This document shows, piece after piece, positions 16,175 to 25,468 of a DNA stretch of 64,000 nucleotides (the stretch's first letter is position 1; each line of letters opens with the position of its first letter). The stretch lies in NCBI GenBank assembly GCA_945864305.1, contig CAMBAJ010000001.1, positions 1 through 64,000 on the forward strand, written 5' to 3'. The DNA is from an uncultured Clostridia bacterium (lineage in GTDB: Bacteria; Bacillota; Clostridia; Oscillospirales; Oscillospiraceae). Position numbers and translations under genes: made by a program. The notes beneath the pieces are model-generated. The model was not told the DNA's origin and searched no databases. It saw nothing but the letters and a program-made list of their open reading frames with translations.

Positions 16175-17509
16175 ATGTTGGATGTCAAGTTGTTTGAAAT
16201 GAAGACCTTCCTGCCCATGCCTTACGAGGATGCTCTGGCTCCCCGTCTGAAGCTGGCACACGAGAAGCTGCAAAACGGTTCCGGCGCCGGCGGCGAGTTC
16301 ACCGGCTGGGTCCACCTGCCCCGGGACTACGACAAGGAGGAGTTCGCCCGCATCCAGGCCGCCGCCGCCCGTATCCAGGCCAATTCCCAGGCCCTGGTGG
16401 TCATCGGCATCGGCGGAAGCTACCTGGGCGCCCGGGGCGTCATCGACTGCCTGTGCTCCCCCAACTACAATCTGAAGAAGAAGGACACCCCCAATGTCTA
16501 CTTCGTGGGCAACGGCCTCTCCGCGGACTCCATGCAGGAGGTCCTGGACCTGCTGGACGGCGTGGACTTCTCCGTCAACGTCATCTCCAAGTCCGGCACC
16601 ACCACCGAGCCCGCCGTGGCCTTCCGCTTCTTCCGGGAGGCGCTGGAGAAGAAGTACGGCAAGGAGGGCGCCAGGGAGCGCATCTTCGCCACCACCGACA
16701 AGGCCCGGGGCGCTCTGAAGTCCCTGGCGGACGCCGAGGGCTGGGAGACCTTCGTGGTGCCCGATGAGATCGGCGGACGCTACTCCGTGCTGACCGCCGT
16801 GGGCCTGCTGCCCATCGCCGTCACCGGCGTGGATATCGAGGCCCTGATGCGGGGCGCCGCCCAGATGATGGATATCTGCGCGACTCCCTCCTTCGACTGC
16901 CCCGCCTGGAAGTACGCCGCCATCCGCTATGAGCTGTACCGCTCCGGCCGCTCCATCGAGCTGCTGGCCTGCTACGACCCCGCCTTCCGCTTCATGAGCG
17001 AGTGGTGGAAGCAGCTCTACGGCGAGAGCGAGGGCAAGGACGGCAAGGGCCTGTTCCCCGCCAGCGTGGAATTCACCGCCGACCTGCACTCCATGGGCCA
17101 GTATATCCAGCAGGGCAAGCGGCTCATGTTTGAGACCGTGGTCCGTCTGGGCGCCTCCGGCCACCAGCTGTACGTCCCCAGAGATGAAGATGACGGCGAC
17201 GGATTGAACTTCCTGGCCGGCGAGTCCATGGACTTCATCCGTGACCGGGCCATGGAGGGCACCCTGCTGGCCCACACCGAGGGCGGCGTGCCCAACGTCA
17301 TTGTGGAGGCCGACGGCAAGGGCCCCGAAGCTCTGGGCCAGCTGATCTACTTCTTCGAGTACGCCTGCGGCCTGTCCGGCTATCTGCTGGACGTGAACCC
17401 CTTCGACCAGCCCGGGGTGGAGGCCTACAAGAAAAACATGTTCGCGCTGCTGGGCAAGTCCGGCTACGAGGACCGGAAGGCCGAGCTGGAGGCCAAGCTG
17501 AACAAATAA
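16175..17509 (+). CDS. pgi: Glucose-6-phosphate isomerase
   Basis: Interconverts glucose-6-phosphate and fructose-6-phosphate. 444 aa, the length of Firmicutes Pgi, with the sugar-phosphate-binding SIS folds: [16 protein letters not shown], the Ser/Thr loop [10 protein letters not shown], the PGI signature [19 protein letters not shown], and [12 protein letters not shown] near the active-site His. The ATG at 16175 is preferred over the track start at 16037. The upstream codons run through a clear promoter (16086-16114) and have no family counterpart, and AAGGAAAGGA precedes 16175. It is monocistronic: promoter before it and terminator after it. Confidence 0.96.
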   Translation: MLDVKLFEMKTFLPMPYEDALAPRLKLAHEKLQNGSGAGGEFTGWVHLPRDYDKEEFARIQAAAARIQANSQALVVIGIGGSYLGARGVIDCLCSPNYNLKKKDTPNVYFVGNGLSADSMQEVLDLLDGVDFSVNVISKSGTTTEPAVAFRFFREALEKKYGKEGARERIFATTDKARGALKSLADAEGWETFVVPDEIGGRYSVLTAVGLLPIAVTGVDIEALMRGAAQMMDICATPSFDCPAWKYAAIRYELYRSGRSIELLACYDPAFRFMSEWWKQLYGESEGKDGKGLFPASVEFTADLHSMGQYIQQGKRLMFETVVRLGASGHQLYVPRDEDDGDGLNFLAGESMDFIRDRAMEGTLLAHTEGGVPNVIVEADGKGPEALGQLIYFFEYACGLSGYLLDVNPFDQPGVEAYKKNMFALLGKSGYEDRKAELEAKLNK

Positions 17510-17519
17510 ACCGCCTGCG

Positions 17520-17546
17520 AAAGCGGCGCCCTGCGGCGCCGCTTTT
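17520..17546 (+). terminator. Terminator after pgi
   Basis: AAAGCGGCGCC-CTGC-GGCGCCGCTTTT with a T run; perfect stem. Confidence 0.88.
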
Positions 17547-17603
17547 CCCACAGTCCCGGAGCATTTGCACTGTATATTATAGACAAATATTGAATTTGCT
17601 TTT

Positions 17604-17632
17604 TTGCATTGTTTTTTGCTTTGCTTTATGCT
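17604..17632 (+). promoter_or_regulatory. Promoter of the small P-loop gene
   Basis: TTGCAT, 17-bp spacer, TATGCT in an unusually T-rich tract between pgi and the P-loop gene. Confidence 0.6.
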
Positions 17633-17699
17633 ATCCTTAACATAGCAAAGTCCCCCTTCCAGGCATCCAAGCAATTAAAAATGACAGGAGTGATTTACT

Positions 17700-18110
17700 A
17701 TGGTCAGACTGATTATGGGCGTGAAGGGTTCCGGCAAAACCAAGCAGCTCATCGAACTGATCAACAATGCGGCGAAGGACGAGCCCGGCAACGTGGTTTG
17801 CATTGAGGCCAACCGCAACATGACTTATGATATCCACTATCATATCCGTCTCATTGACGCCCAGGAATATAAGCTGAACAACTACGATCTGTTCCGCGGC
17901 TTCATCAGCGGCCTGTACGCAGGCAACTACGACATCTCTCATGTGTTCATTGACAATCTGTGCAAGACTGTCGGCCGCGAGGTCGACAACGATGCCGAGC
18001 AGTTCCTGCACTGGCTGGACGTGTTTGGCGAGAAGAACAACATCAAGTTCACCGTCACCATCAGCGCCGATACATCCCTCGCCACCGAGGGTATGCAGAA
18101 ATACCTGTAA
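17700..18110 (+). CDS. Small P-loop NTPase-like protein of unknown function
   Basis: 136 aa. An N-terminal Walker A (MGVKGSGKT) and a Walker-B-like hydrophobic-Asp stretch (ISHVFIDNL) are seen, followed by a third strand (KFTVTISAD). It is soluble, with no membrane segments and no recognisable additional domain, and too small for most ATPase families. I recall similar uncharacterised proteins in clostridia, but assign no function. It has its own promoter, an AGGAG ribosome site and its own terminator, so it is expressed alone. Confidence 0.8.
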   Translation: MVRLIMGVKGSGKTKQLIELINNAAKDEPGNVVCIEANRNMTYDIHYHIRLIDAQEYKLNNYDLFRGFISGLYAGNYDISHVFIDNLCKTVGREVDNDAEQFLHWLDVFGEKNNIKFTVTISADTSLATEGMQKYL

Positions 18111-18124
18111 TTACGAAAATACAA

Positions 18125-18155
18125 GGGCCTCCATCCTGTGGATGGAGGTCCTTTT
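18125..18155 (+). terminator. Terminator after the P-loop gene
   Basis: GGGCCTCCATCC-TGT-GGATGGAGGTCC with one G-U pair, then TTTTT. Confidence 0.9.
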
Positions 18156-18172
18156 TCAGTTGCAAAAGACGC

Positions 18173-18205
18173 AAAAAAGGGAGACGCGCCGCAAGCGCGT
18201 CTCCC
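18173..18205 (-). terminator. Terminator after the SLH/GH18-like gene
   Basis: Minus strand GGGAGACGCGC-TTGCG-GCGCGTCTCCC followed by TTTTTTG, just after the stop codon. Confidence 0.9.
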
Positions 18206-18212
18206 TTCATGT

Positions 18213-19724
18213 TTACCGCAGGCCCAGGGTAAAGTCTGGCGACAGGTTCCGAAGGTCGCTCAAACACACCTGATTGACATTGAAGCAGCGCAGCAGCTGC
18301 GTCCGCTCCGCGGCGGCCTGTCCGTTCAGATACCACACCACCAGGCTTTTATTGTCCGCTGAACTGCCGCTTAGGTAGGCACAGGCATAGCGGTTGGAAT
18401 AGTAAGTCACCGTCTCCTTATCCGCCAGAACCGTCTCGATCTCCGCGCCTGACATGGAGCCGCTCTTCTTTCCGGCAGTCCAGGAGGAGCCCGTGGTGGT
18501 CATCAGCACGGAGAGCTTGCCGCTGTCCACCTTGCCCGCCATCTCCCCCAGCGCGTAATAGAGTTCTTCCAGCGGTTCCACCGGCGCTGTGGGGAAGCTT
18601 CCGCTGGTTTTTTCATAGGACGTGATCCGCAGCACCATCCGGTCCACGGACTTGCCCAGTGTCTCATAATCGTATCCCTTGTAGGTAGTACCCTGCCAGG
18701 ATGGGGCCTCCACCACCAGGTACAGCAGCTTGTCCCCCAGAGCCGGCTTCAGGGCCTTGATAAACTTCGTCAAAGCGGTTTCTTTCTCACCTTTTAACTT
18801 GGCGATGTCCAGAAACACGCCGTCGTAGCCGCCGCTCTCCACAGCCGCCGCCAGAACCGCCGCCGTCTCAGCCGCACTGCCGTTCAGGGCCGTGGGACCG
18901 CCGATGACACGGAGCAGCGCCTTCGCCCCCGCCTGGTGAGTGGCGTCCTGGAGAGAAGCCGCCTCCTCCTGGTCCATCGTGGCGTTGACCGCGGGCTTTC
19001 CCGCGCTGATGAGTCGGCCGGCGGAGATGGCCACAGCCTCATAGCCCTCCAGACTGCCCAGGCCCTCCGCCGAGGAGACGATACCCACCTTGCCGGGGGC
19101 GGCGCTGTGAAGCTTGTCGTACAGCCGTATCAGAATCACCGCCACCTGCTCCCGGGTAGCCGTCTTCTCCGGAGAGAAGGTGGTGCTCGTGGTGCCGCCC
19201 ACCAGCCCCAGGTCATAGGCCATGGTAGTATAGCCCACGTTGGTGGTCACATCCGTGAAGGGCATGGGCAGGTCCTGCACCAGCCCCGCGATGGTGCCGT
19301 AGCCCAGGGCTCGGACCAGCATCACCGCCAGTTCCTCCCGGGTGATGGGATCATCGGGCCGGAAGCTGTCGCTCTGGTCCGTCAACGCCCCGTGGGCGTA
19401 GGCGGCCTCCACGGCGCCGGCATACCAGGCGTCCAGAGGCACGTCTTTATAGGTGGCCTGGGTGGGCGCCGCCGTCTCCCATCCGAAAAACCGGCACAGC
19501 ACCACAGCAAAGGCCGACCGCTTCATCTCATGGCCCATGCCAAAGCGGGTGGCCGTCTCGCCCTGAAAGAACTTCATGTCTACACAGCGTCCGATGGCGT
19601 CCGCCGCCCAACTGGAGGCGAGCACGTCACTGAACTGCGCCGCGGAGGCGGAAAGGGTCAGGCCGCCAGCCAGCACAGCGCACAGCACCAGGCAGGCAAG
19701 GATTTGCTGCAATCGTTTTTTCAT
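18213..19724 (-). CDS. SLH-domain protein with C-terminal GH18-like domain
   Basis: About 503 aa. A signal peptide (ending TLSASA) precedes three SLH domains (FSDVLASSWAADAI, YKDVPLDAWYAGAV, FTDVTTNVGYTTMA) in residues ~30-210. The C-terminal ~290 residues resemble a TIM barrel of the GH18/spore-lytic glucosaminidase type, with SGGYDGVFLDIAK at the position of the DGxxxDxE signature; the catalytic Glu is Ala here. So it is wall-anchored but may not be hydrolytic. The ATG at 19724 is chosen; a TTG six bases upstream has better spacing to GGAG and is an alternative start. Confidence 0.82.
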   Translation of the reverse strand: MKKRLQQILACLVLCAVLAGGLTLSASAAQFSDVLASSWAADAIGRCVDMKFFQGETATRFGMGHEMKRSAFAVVLCRFFGWETAAPTQATYKDVPLDAWYAGAVEAAYAHGALTDQSDSFRPDDPITREELAVMLVRALGYGTIAGLVQDLPMPFTDVTTNVGYTTMAYDLGLVGGTTSTTFSPEKTATREQVAVILIRLYDKLHSAAPGKVGIVSSAEGLGSLEGYEAVAISAGRLISAGKPAVNATMDQEEAASLQDATHQAGAKALLRVIGGPTALNGSAAETAAVLAAAVESGGYDGVFLDIAKLKGEKETALTKFIKALKPALGDKLLYLVVEAPSWQGTTYKGYDYETLGKSVDRMVLRITSYEKTSGSFPTAPVEPLEELYYALGEMAGKVDSGKLSVLMTTTGSSWTAGKKSGSMSGAEIETVLADKETVTYYSNRYACAYLSGSSADNKSLVVWYLNGQAAAERTQLLRCFNVNQVCLSDLRNLSPDFTLGLR

Positions 19725-19950
19725 GGTCAAATTCGCTCCTTTGGGCGTTTCTTTTGGGGAAAGTCACCGGCATTGCCGGCTGGCGGGGCTGCTACTTCGG
19801 AGTCTTCAGAGTGCCATGCGGCAATTTTTCGAAGTCCAAAAGGCGGGCTGTCCATCACCAATTGTTGGCATTGTATCAAAATTTGGCAGTTTCGTCAAAT
19901 GAGAGGTGTCGAATATCGGGCAATACCACTGAAAATCAAGCGATTTTTTC
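19725..19950 (-). other. Leader and intergenic region upstream of the SLH/GH18-like gene
   Basis: About 230 nt without a supported gene. On the minus strand there are several hairpins, the clearest being CCGGC-AAT-GCCGG about 40 nt before the ribosome binding site. No recognised riboswitch consensus was found. Confidence 0.35.
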
Positions 19951-19979
19951 TTTACCTGCGTCCGGTTTTCTGCTATACT
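19951..19979 (+). promoter_or_regulatory. Promoter of the recJ gene cluster
   Basis: TTTACC, 17-bp spacer, TATACT, ending 63 bp before the recJ GTG. The genes that follow are closely spaced for about 4.8 kb. Confidence 0.78.
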
Positions 19980-20041
19980 AGACTAGTTATCATGTAGTTA
20001 CCATGGAATTTGTATACTCCTTGGAAAGGAGGGGACGTCCT

Positions 20042-22123
20042 GTGAAATTCAAAAAATGGAACATCGGCTCGCCGAAGGCGGAGGACGTGGCTCTCCTGCG
20101 CAGCGCCGGATATCCCTATCTGCTTTCCACGGTCCTGGCCGCCCGGGGCGTCTCCTCGGCAGAGGGGGCCGCAGAATTTCTGGACCGGGAGCGAAAGCTG
20201 ACCATCTCCCCCATGCTGATGCGGGACATGGGCAAGGCCGTCACCCGGATTCAACGGGCCATCGCCAGCGGAGAGACCATCGCGGTCTTTGGTGACTACG
20301 ATGTGGACGGCATCACCTCCACGGTGCTGCTGATGGACTATCTCAAGAGCTGCGGCGTAAACTGCCTGCGGTATATCCCCCGGAGGATTGAGGACGGCTA
20401 CGGCCTGTCCAAAGACGCCATCCAGGGGCTTCACGATCAGGGCGCCACACTGATGATCACCGTGGACTGCGGCATCACCGGCAACGAGGAAGTGGAATTT
20501 GCCAACTCCCTGGGTATGGATGTGGTGGTCACGGACCACCACGAGTGTAAGGAAAATCTTCCTGACGCCGTGGCTGTGGTGGACCCCCACCGGCCAGACT
20601 GCCCCTATCCCTTCAAGCATCTGGCCGGCTGCGGCGTGGCGCTGAAGCTGGTCCTGGCCCTGGGCGGCGAGAACCGGGAGGACGCCCTGTTCGCCCGATA
20701 CTGCACCTTGGCCGCCATCGGCACCATCGCCGATGTCATGCGGATGGAGGGGGAGAACCGGACCATCGTCTCCTGTGGTCTGGAGGCCCTGCCCCACACG
20801 GATTTTGTGGGCGTTCATGCCCTTTTGAAGGAGGCGGGCCTGCTGGGCAAGCCCATCACCTCCATCCAGATCGGTTTCGTGCTCTCCCCCCGCATCAATG
20901 CCGCGGGGCGCATGGGCGCGGCGGACCTGGCCGCCGACCTGCTGGAGACGGACGACCCGGCCCGGGCCGAGGAGATGGCCCGGCAGCTGTGCGATCTGAA
21001 CCGGGAGCGGCAGGCTGTGGAGCAGGCCATCTGCGCCGACGCCATCCACCAGATCGACAAGCTTCGCAGTGAGGACCGGAATGCTTTGGTGCTGTCCAGT
21101 GAAAACTGGCATCAGGGCGTGGTGGGCATCGTGGCCTCCCGGCTCTCTGAAAAATACTCCTGTCCCAGTTTTATGATCCACCTGAAGGATGGCACGGGCA
21201 AGGGCTCCTGCCGCTCCTACGGCGGGTTCAACCTCTTCGCGGCGCTGGAGTCCTGCGCCGACCTGCTGGACGGCTTCGGTGGTCACGAACTGGCGGCGGG
21301 CTTCACCATCCCTGAGGAAAATATCGGTGCCTTCCGCACCCGGATGAACCGTTACGTCCGCTCCGTCTCCGGCGGGGAGCCGCCGGTCTCCTCTCTGGAA
21401 ATCGACGCGCCCATCACCTGTCCCGCAGACGTGACCCTTTCCGAGGTGGAGCATCTGAGCCAACTGGAGCCCTACGGTGCCGGCAACCCCCGCCCCACCT
21501 TCGCCCTCCTGGGCGCCACGGTGGATGCCATCCAGTCCGTGGGTCAGGGCAAGCATTTAAAACTCCGCCTGTCCAAGGGCACCTGCCGGTTTGACGCCAT
21601 CTTCTTCTCCGTGACAGCGGAGGAGTGCGGCATCGCCGCCGGGATGCGGGTGGACGCCGCTTTCTATCTCCAGGCCAACACCTTCCGGGGCAATACGACT
21701 CTGCAATTGCAGCTCATCGACATTCGCCCCTCTTTAACGCCCAGCCGCCACGAGGCGGAGGCCCTGGAGCTGGTACACCGCCTGATGGACGGCCGCCCCA
21801 TCTCCGCTCAGGAAAAAGCCCGTCTCCGGGCTTCCCGGGACCAGTTCGCCGCCTGCTGGGTGGTGCTGGAGCGGCATCTGCGGCAGGGGAAGGTGGAAGA
21901 GGAACTGCTGCCATTCCTCCGGCAGTTGGCCGCCCAGGCCGGCGGCAGTGAGAGCTTCCTCCGCACGGCTCTGGCGCTGCAGGTCTTTCGGGAGCGGGGA
22001 CTGATCTCCCTGTCCCTTCGGGACAGCCGGCTCTCCCTGTGTCTCAACCACACCCAGGGGAAGGTCGATCTGTTCGGCTGTCCCTATCTCGTCCGACTGC
22101 AGGATGCCGTTAATCGGAATTGA
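20042..22123 (+). CDS. recJ: Single-stranded-DNA-specific exonuclease RecJ
   Basis: Degrades ssDNA 5' to 3' in recombination and mismatch repair. 693 aa with the DHH motifs FGDYDVDGITST, DCGITG, VTDHHE and VDPHR (Mn ligands) in the N-terminal half. The DHHA1 segment is SCRSYGGFNLFAALESC...GGHELAAGFT, and an OB-fold C-terminal region follows. The GTG at 20042 is preferred to the track start at 20003, because AAAGGAGGGG sits 7 nt before the GTG and family homology starts at KKWNI. It ends 12 bp before relA/spoT. Confidence 0.93.
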   Translation: MKFKKWNIGSPKAEDVALLRSAGYPYLLSTVLAARGVSSAEGAAEFLDRERKLTISPMLMRDMGKAVTRIQRAIASGETIAVFGDYDVDGITSTVLLMDYLKSCGVNCLRYIPRRIEDGYGLSKDAIQGLHDQGATLMITVDCGITGNEEVEFANSLGMDVVVTDHHECKENLPDAVAVVDPHRPDCPYPFKHLAGCGVALKLVLALGGENREDALFARYCTLAAIGTIADVMRMEGENRTIVSCGLEALPHTDFVGVHALLKEAGLLGKPITSIQIGFVLSPRINAAGRMGAADLAADLLETDDPARAEEMARQLCDLNRERQAVEQAICADAIHQIDKLRSEDRNALVLSSENWHQGVVGIVASRLSEKYSCPSFMIHLKDGTGKGSCRSYGGFNLFAALESCADLLDGFGGHELAAGFTIPEENIGAFRTRMNRYVRSVSGGEPPVSSLEIDAPITCPADVTLSEVEHLSQLEPYGAGNPRPTFALLGATVDAIQSVGQGKHLKLRLSKGTCRFDAIFFSVTAEECGIAAGMRVDAAFYLQANTFRGNTTLQLQLIDIRPSLTPSRHEAEALELVHRLMDGRPISAQEKARLRASRDQFAACWVVLERHLRQGKVEEELLPFLRQLAAQAGGSESFLRTALALQVFRERGLISLSLRDSRLSLCLNHTQGKVDLFGCPYLVRLQDAVNRN

Positions 22124-22135
22124 GGTGATCTGATC

Positions 22136-24352
22136 ATGACAATTCAGGAACAATACGAGCTGCTGGAAAAAACCGTCCGGGGGTATAACCCTGCCGCCGA
22201 CTTTGCCCAGATCCGCGCCGCTTTCGAGTACGCCGACAAGTGCCACGAGGGCCAGAAGCGCAAGAGTGGCGAGCCTTATATCATCCATCCGCTGGCGGTG
22301 GCCCAGATCGTAGCGGAGGAACTGAAGCTGGACTCCGAGTCCATCGAGGCCGCTCTGCTCCACGACGTCATCGAAGATACGCCCGCCACCCACGAGGACG
22401 TAGCCAAGCTCTTCTCTCCCACCATCGCCGACCTGGTGGAGGGCGTCAGCAAGCTGACCCGTATCCAGTACGCCACCAAGGAAGACGAGCAGATGGAGAA
22501 CCTGCGGAAGATGCTCATTGCCATGAGCAAGGACATCCGGGTCATTCTCATCAAGATTTCCGACCGGCTCCACAACATGCGGACCATGGAGTACCAGTCC
22601 CCTGAAAAGCAGAAGCAGAAATCCCTGGAGACCATGGAGATCTATGCCCCCATCTCCCATCGGCTGGGCATGCAGCGCATCAAGTGGGAGCTGGAGGACC
22701 TGTCCTTAAAATATCTGGACCCCATCGGCTATGAGGAAATCGTCTCCAAGCTGGATGCCAAAAAGGCGGAATACGAGGCCTTCATGCTGCGCACCCAGGA
22801 CCAGATTGATCAGCGTCTGAACGAGCTGAACATCCAGCACATCGTCTACGGCCGGATGAAGCATCCCTACTCCATCTACCGGAAGATGTTCAACCAGAAT
22901 AAGTCCCTGGACGAGATTTTCGACCTGTTCGCCTTCCGGGTCATTGTGGAAAACGTGGGCGATTGCTACAACGTGCTGGGCGTTATCCACGACATCTACA
23001 AGCCCATCCTGGGCCGGTTCAAGGACTATATCGGCACCCCTAAGCCCAACGGCTACCAGTCCCTCCACACCACTGTTATGGGCACCGACGGCTATCCCTT
23101 TGAGGTGCAGATCCGCACCCGGGAGATGCACGAGGTCGCCGAATACGGCGTGGCCGCCCACTGGAAATACAAACAAAACGGCCAGGGCGCCGGCACCGAG
23201 GGCCGGTACGAATGGGTCCGGCGCCTGCTGGAAAACCAGGAGGGCGCCGATGCCGAAGAATATATCCACTCTCTGAAAATCGACATGTTCTCCGACCAGG
23301 TGTTCGTGTTCACGCCCAACGGCGACGTGCAGAACCTGCCCGCCGGCGCCACGCCCATTGATTTTGCCTACGCGGTCCACTCCGCCGTGGGCAACCACAT
23401 GGTGGGTGCCAAGGTCAACAACCGCATCGTCACCTTTGACCATGTGCTGAAAAACGGTGACATTGTGGAGATTCTAACCTCCAAGGCCGCCAAGGGCCCC
23501 AGCCGGGACTGGATGAAGATTGCCAAGAGCAGTGAGGCCCGTAGCAAGATCCGTCAGTGGTTCAAGAAGGAGAAGAAAGAGGAGAACATCGCCAACGGCC
23601 GGGCCGCCTTTGAGGCGGAGTTGAAGCACTGCGGCATCGCCATGCGGGATGTCACTGATCCGGAAAATCTGCCGGGGCTTCTGAAAAAGGTCTCCTACGG
23701 CTCTCTGGACGAGATGTACGCCGCTATCGGCTACGGCGGCTTCACCGCTCAGAAGGCTGTCAGTCGGATGCACGGCGAACTGCAGCGCATCGCCAAACAG
23801 CACCAGTTGGAGGCCCAGGCGGCCGAAACCGCTGCCGCCGCCAAGACCAGCAAGCAAGCGGAAGAGCCTCATATCCCCGCCCCCAAGCGGGTCAAGAGCG
23901 AGCAGGGCATCATCGTGGAGGGTCTGGACAACTGCCTCGTAAAGTTCTCCAAGTGCTGCACGCCTGTGCCCGGCGACGACATCGTGGGCTTTATCACCCG
24001 GGGCTACGGCGTCTCCGTCCACCGGGCAGACTGCCCCAACGCCTCCAAGCGGGACGATCCCAGTCAGTCGGGCCGGTGGATCAAGGTCTCCTGGGGCAAT
24101 GACACCAACGACAGCTATCCCACCACGCTGGAGGTGGTCTGCAAGGACCGGAGCAATCTGCTGCTGGATATCTCCGCCGCTCTCTCCACCACCAACACCT
24201 TCGTGCTGGGCATCAACTCCCGCAGCACGGAGGACGAATTCGCCATCTTCCGCATTGAAGTCCGCATGCGGGACTCCCAGCAGCTGAAAGTCCTGATGAA
24301 CAAGCTGCATCAGATTTCCGGCGTTTTGAAAGTTACCCGGCCGGCAGGATAA
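22136..24352 (+). CDS. relA: Bifunctional (p)ppGpp synthetase/hydrolase (RelA/SpoT, Rel)
   Basis: Makes and degrades the stringent-response alarmone. 738 aa in the full long-Rel layout: HD hydrolase domain with intact HD and ED residues (LLHDVIEDTPAT, ~residues 80-90), synthetase domain (RFKDYIGTPKPNGYQSLHT), TGS (VFTPNGDVQNLPAGATPIDFAYAVH), a zinc-finger-like region with FSKCCTPVPGD, and a C-terminal ACT domain. It follows recJ by 12 bp and is followed by dtd at 18 bp, the frequent recJ-rel-dtd order of Firmicutes. Confidence 0.96.
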   Translation: MTIQEQYELLEKTVRGYNPAADFAQIRAAFEYADKCHEGQKRKSGEPYIIHPLAVAQIVAEELKLDSESIEAALLHDVIEDTPATHEDVAKLFSPTIADLVEGVSKLTRIQYATKEDEQMENLRKMLIAMSKDIRVILIKISDRLHNMRTMEYQSPEKQKQKSLETMEIYAPISHRLGMQRIKWELEDLSLKYLDPIGYEEIVSKLDAKKAEYEAFMLRTQDQIDQRLNELNIQHIVYGRMKHPYSIYRKMFNQNKSLDEIFDLFAFRVIVENVGDCYNVLGVIHDIYKPILGRFKDYIGTPKPNGYQSLHTTVMGTDGYPFEVQIRTREMHEVAEYGVAAHWKYKQNGQGAGTEGRYEWVRRLLENQEGADAEEYIHSLKIDMFSDQVFVFTPNGDVQNLPAGATPIDFAYAVHSAVGNHMVGAKVNNRIVTFDHVLKNGDIVEILTSKAAKGPSRDWMKIAKSSEARSKIRQWFKKEKKEENIANGRAAFEAELKHCGIAMRDVTDPENLPGLLKKVSYGSLDEMYAAIGYGGFTAQKAVSRMHGELQRIAKQHQLEAQAAETAAAAKTSKQAEEPHIPAPKRVKSEQGIIVEGLDNCLVKFSKCCTPVPGDDIVGFITRGYGVSVHRADCPNASKRDDPSQSGRWIKVSWGNDTNDSYPTTLEVVCKDRSNLLLDISAALSTTNTFVLGINSRSTEDEFAIFRIEVRMRDSQQLKVLMNKLHQISGVLKVTRPAG

Positions 24353-24370
24353 TACAAAGGAGGATTTCCC

Positions 24371-24814
24371 ATGCGCGCAGTTGTCACCCGCGTGAAACAC
24401 GCCTCCGTCACCATTGACGGCAAGGTCAACGGCCAGATCGGCGAGGGCTTTCTGGTCCTGCTGGGCGTAGGCCCCGCTGATACGGAGGAGACCGCCGACA
24501 AACTGGCGGACAAAATCTGCAATCTCCGCGTCTTTGAAGATGAAAACGATAAGATGAATCTGAATCTGGAGCAGGTGGGAGGCAGCCTCCTGGTGGTCTC
24601 CCAGTTCACCCTGTACGCTGACACCTCCTCCCGCCGTCCCGGCTTCTCCGGCGCGGCGAAGCCGGACCTGGCCATTCCGCTGTACGAGCGGTTCATGGCC
24701 CACTGCCGGGAGCGGGGCTTCACGGTGGAACACGGCGAGTTCGGCGCCAAAATGGAAGTGGATTCCCTGAACCACGGCCCTGTGACCATCCTGTTCGACA
24801 CCGACCGCCCCTGA
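24371..24814 (+). CDS. dtd: D-aminoacyl-tRNA deacylase
   Basis: Hydrolyses D-amino acids (and Gly mischarged on Ala tRNA) from tRNAs as a translation quality-control step. 147 aa, the family length, with the active-site signature SQFTLYAD and the C-terminal NHGPVT cross-subunit Gly-Pro motif. Only about 18 bp from relA with AAAGGAGG in the gap, so it is co-transcribed. Confidence 0.96.
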   Translation: MRAVVTRVKHASVTIDGKVNGQIGEGFLVLLGVGPADTEETADKLADKICNLRVFEDENDKMNLNLEQVGGSLLVVSQFTLYADTSSRRPGFSGAAKPDLAIPLYERFMAHCRERGFTVEHGEFGAKMEVDSLNHGPVTILFDTDRP

Positions 24815-24847
24815 TTTCCCATCAATTCCATCTCTGTGGAGGTCTCT

Positions 24848-25462
24848 ATGGATATCCAAATTTTGCAGGTGGGTCCCATCGGGACCAACTGCTATCTGCT
24901 CTGCGATGAAACGGAAAAGCTGTGTGCCGTGGTGGACCCCGGCGGGGACGCCGCCCGGGTGGCCGCCGCTGTGGTGGACACCGGCTGCGCCCCCTGCGCC
25001 ATCCTGCTGACCCACGGCCACTACGACCACACCGGCGGCGTGGCGGAGCTGCGGGCCAAGTGGCCCGATGTCCCCGTGTACCTGAACCACCGGGACCAGT
25101 ACGAGGGGGACGCCTACCTCCAGCAGCTGTTCCCGCCGGTGCCCGGCGCGAAGGACTACGACGAGGGCGACACCATTCAGGTGGGCGGTCTCACGGTGGA
25201 TGTGATGGCCACGCCCGGCCACTCCGAGGGCAGCGTCACCCTGCTGTGCGGCGACGTGCTGCTGTGCGGCGACACTTTGTTCGCCGGCTCCTGCGGCCGG
25301 ACGGATTTCCCCGGCGGCAGCGTGAAGAAGATCATGGCCTCCCTGAAACGCTTGGGCAGTCTGGAGGGCGATCTCCAGGTGTATCCCGGCCACATGGAGA
25401 CCAGCACCCTGGACCAGGAGCGGTCCTGGAACCCCTATCTCCACCAGGCCATGCAGGAGTAA
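24848..25462 (+). CDS. MBL-fold metallo-hydrolase, glyoxalase II-like
   Basis: 204 aa. The metallo-beta-lactamase motif THGHYDHTGG supplies the HxHxDH zinc ligands, with further ligand regions in TPGHSEGS, GDTLFAGSCGRTD and the C-terminal YPGHMET. This matches the short YcbL/GloB-like subfamily often found behind dtd in clostridia. The substrate is not known; a thioester hydrolase role is only family-level inference. The ATG at 24848 has GGAGG 5 nt upstream and is chosen over the GTG at 24836. hemZ begins 6 bp downstream. Confidence 0.9.
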   Translation: MDIQILQVGPIGTNCYLLCDETEKLCAVVDPGGDAARVAAAVVDTGCAPCAILLTHGHYDHTGGVAELRAKWPDVPVYLNHRDQYEGDAYLQQLFPPVPGAKDYDEGDTIQVGGLTVDVMATPGHSEGSVTLLCGDVLLCGDTLFAGSCGRTDFPGGSVKKIMASLKRLGSLEGDLQVYPGHMETSTLDQERSWNPYLHQAMQE

Positions 25463-25468
25463 CAAAAC

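Noticed and set aside
16100-17674. 524-aa minus-strand ORF
   Set aside because: Antisense of pgi, covering its promoter and terminator.
19725-19950. Possible c-di-GMP or c-di-AMP riboswitch ahead of the SLH/GH18-like gene
   Set aside because: Hairpins are present, but none of the conserved core strings of these classes could be found.
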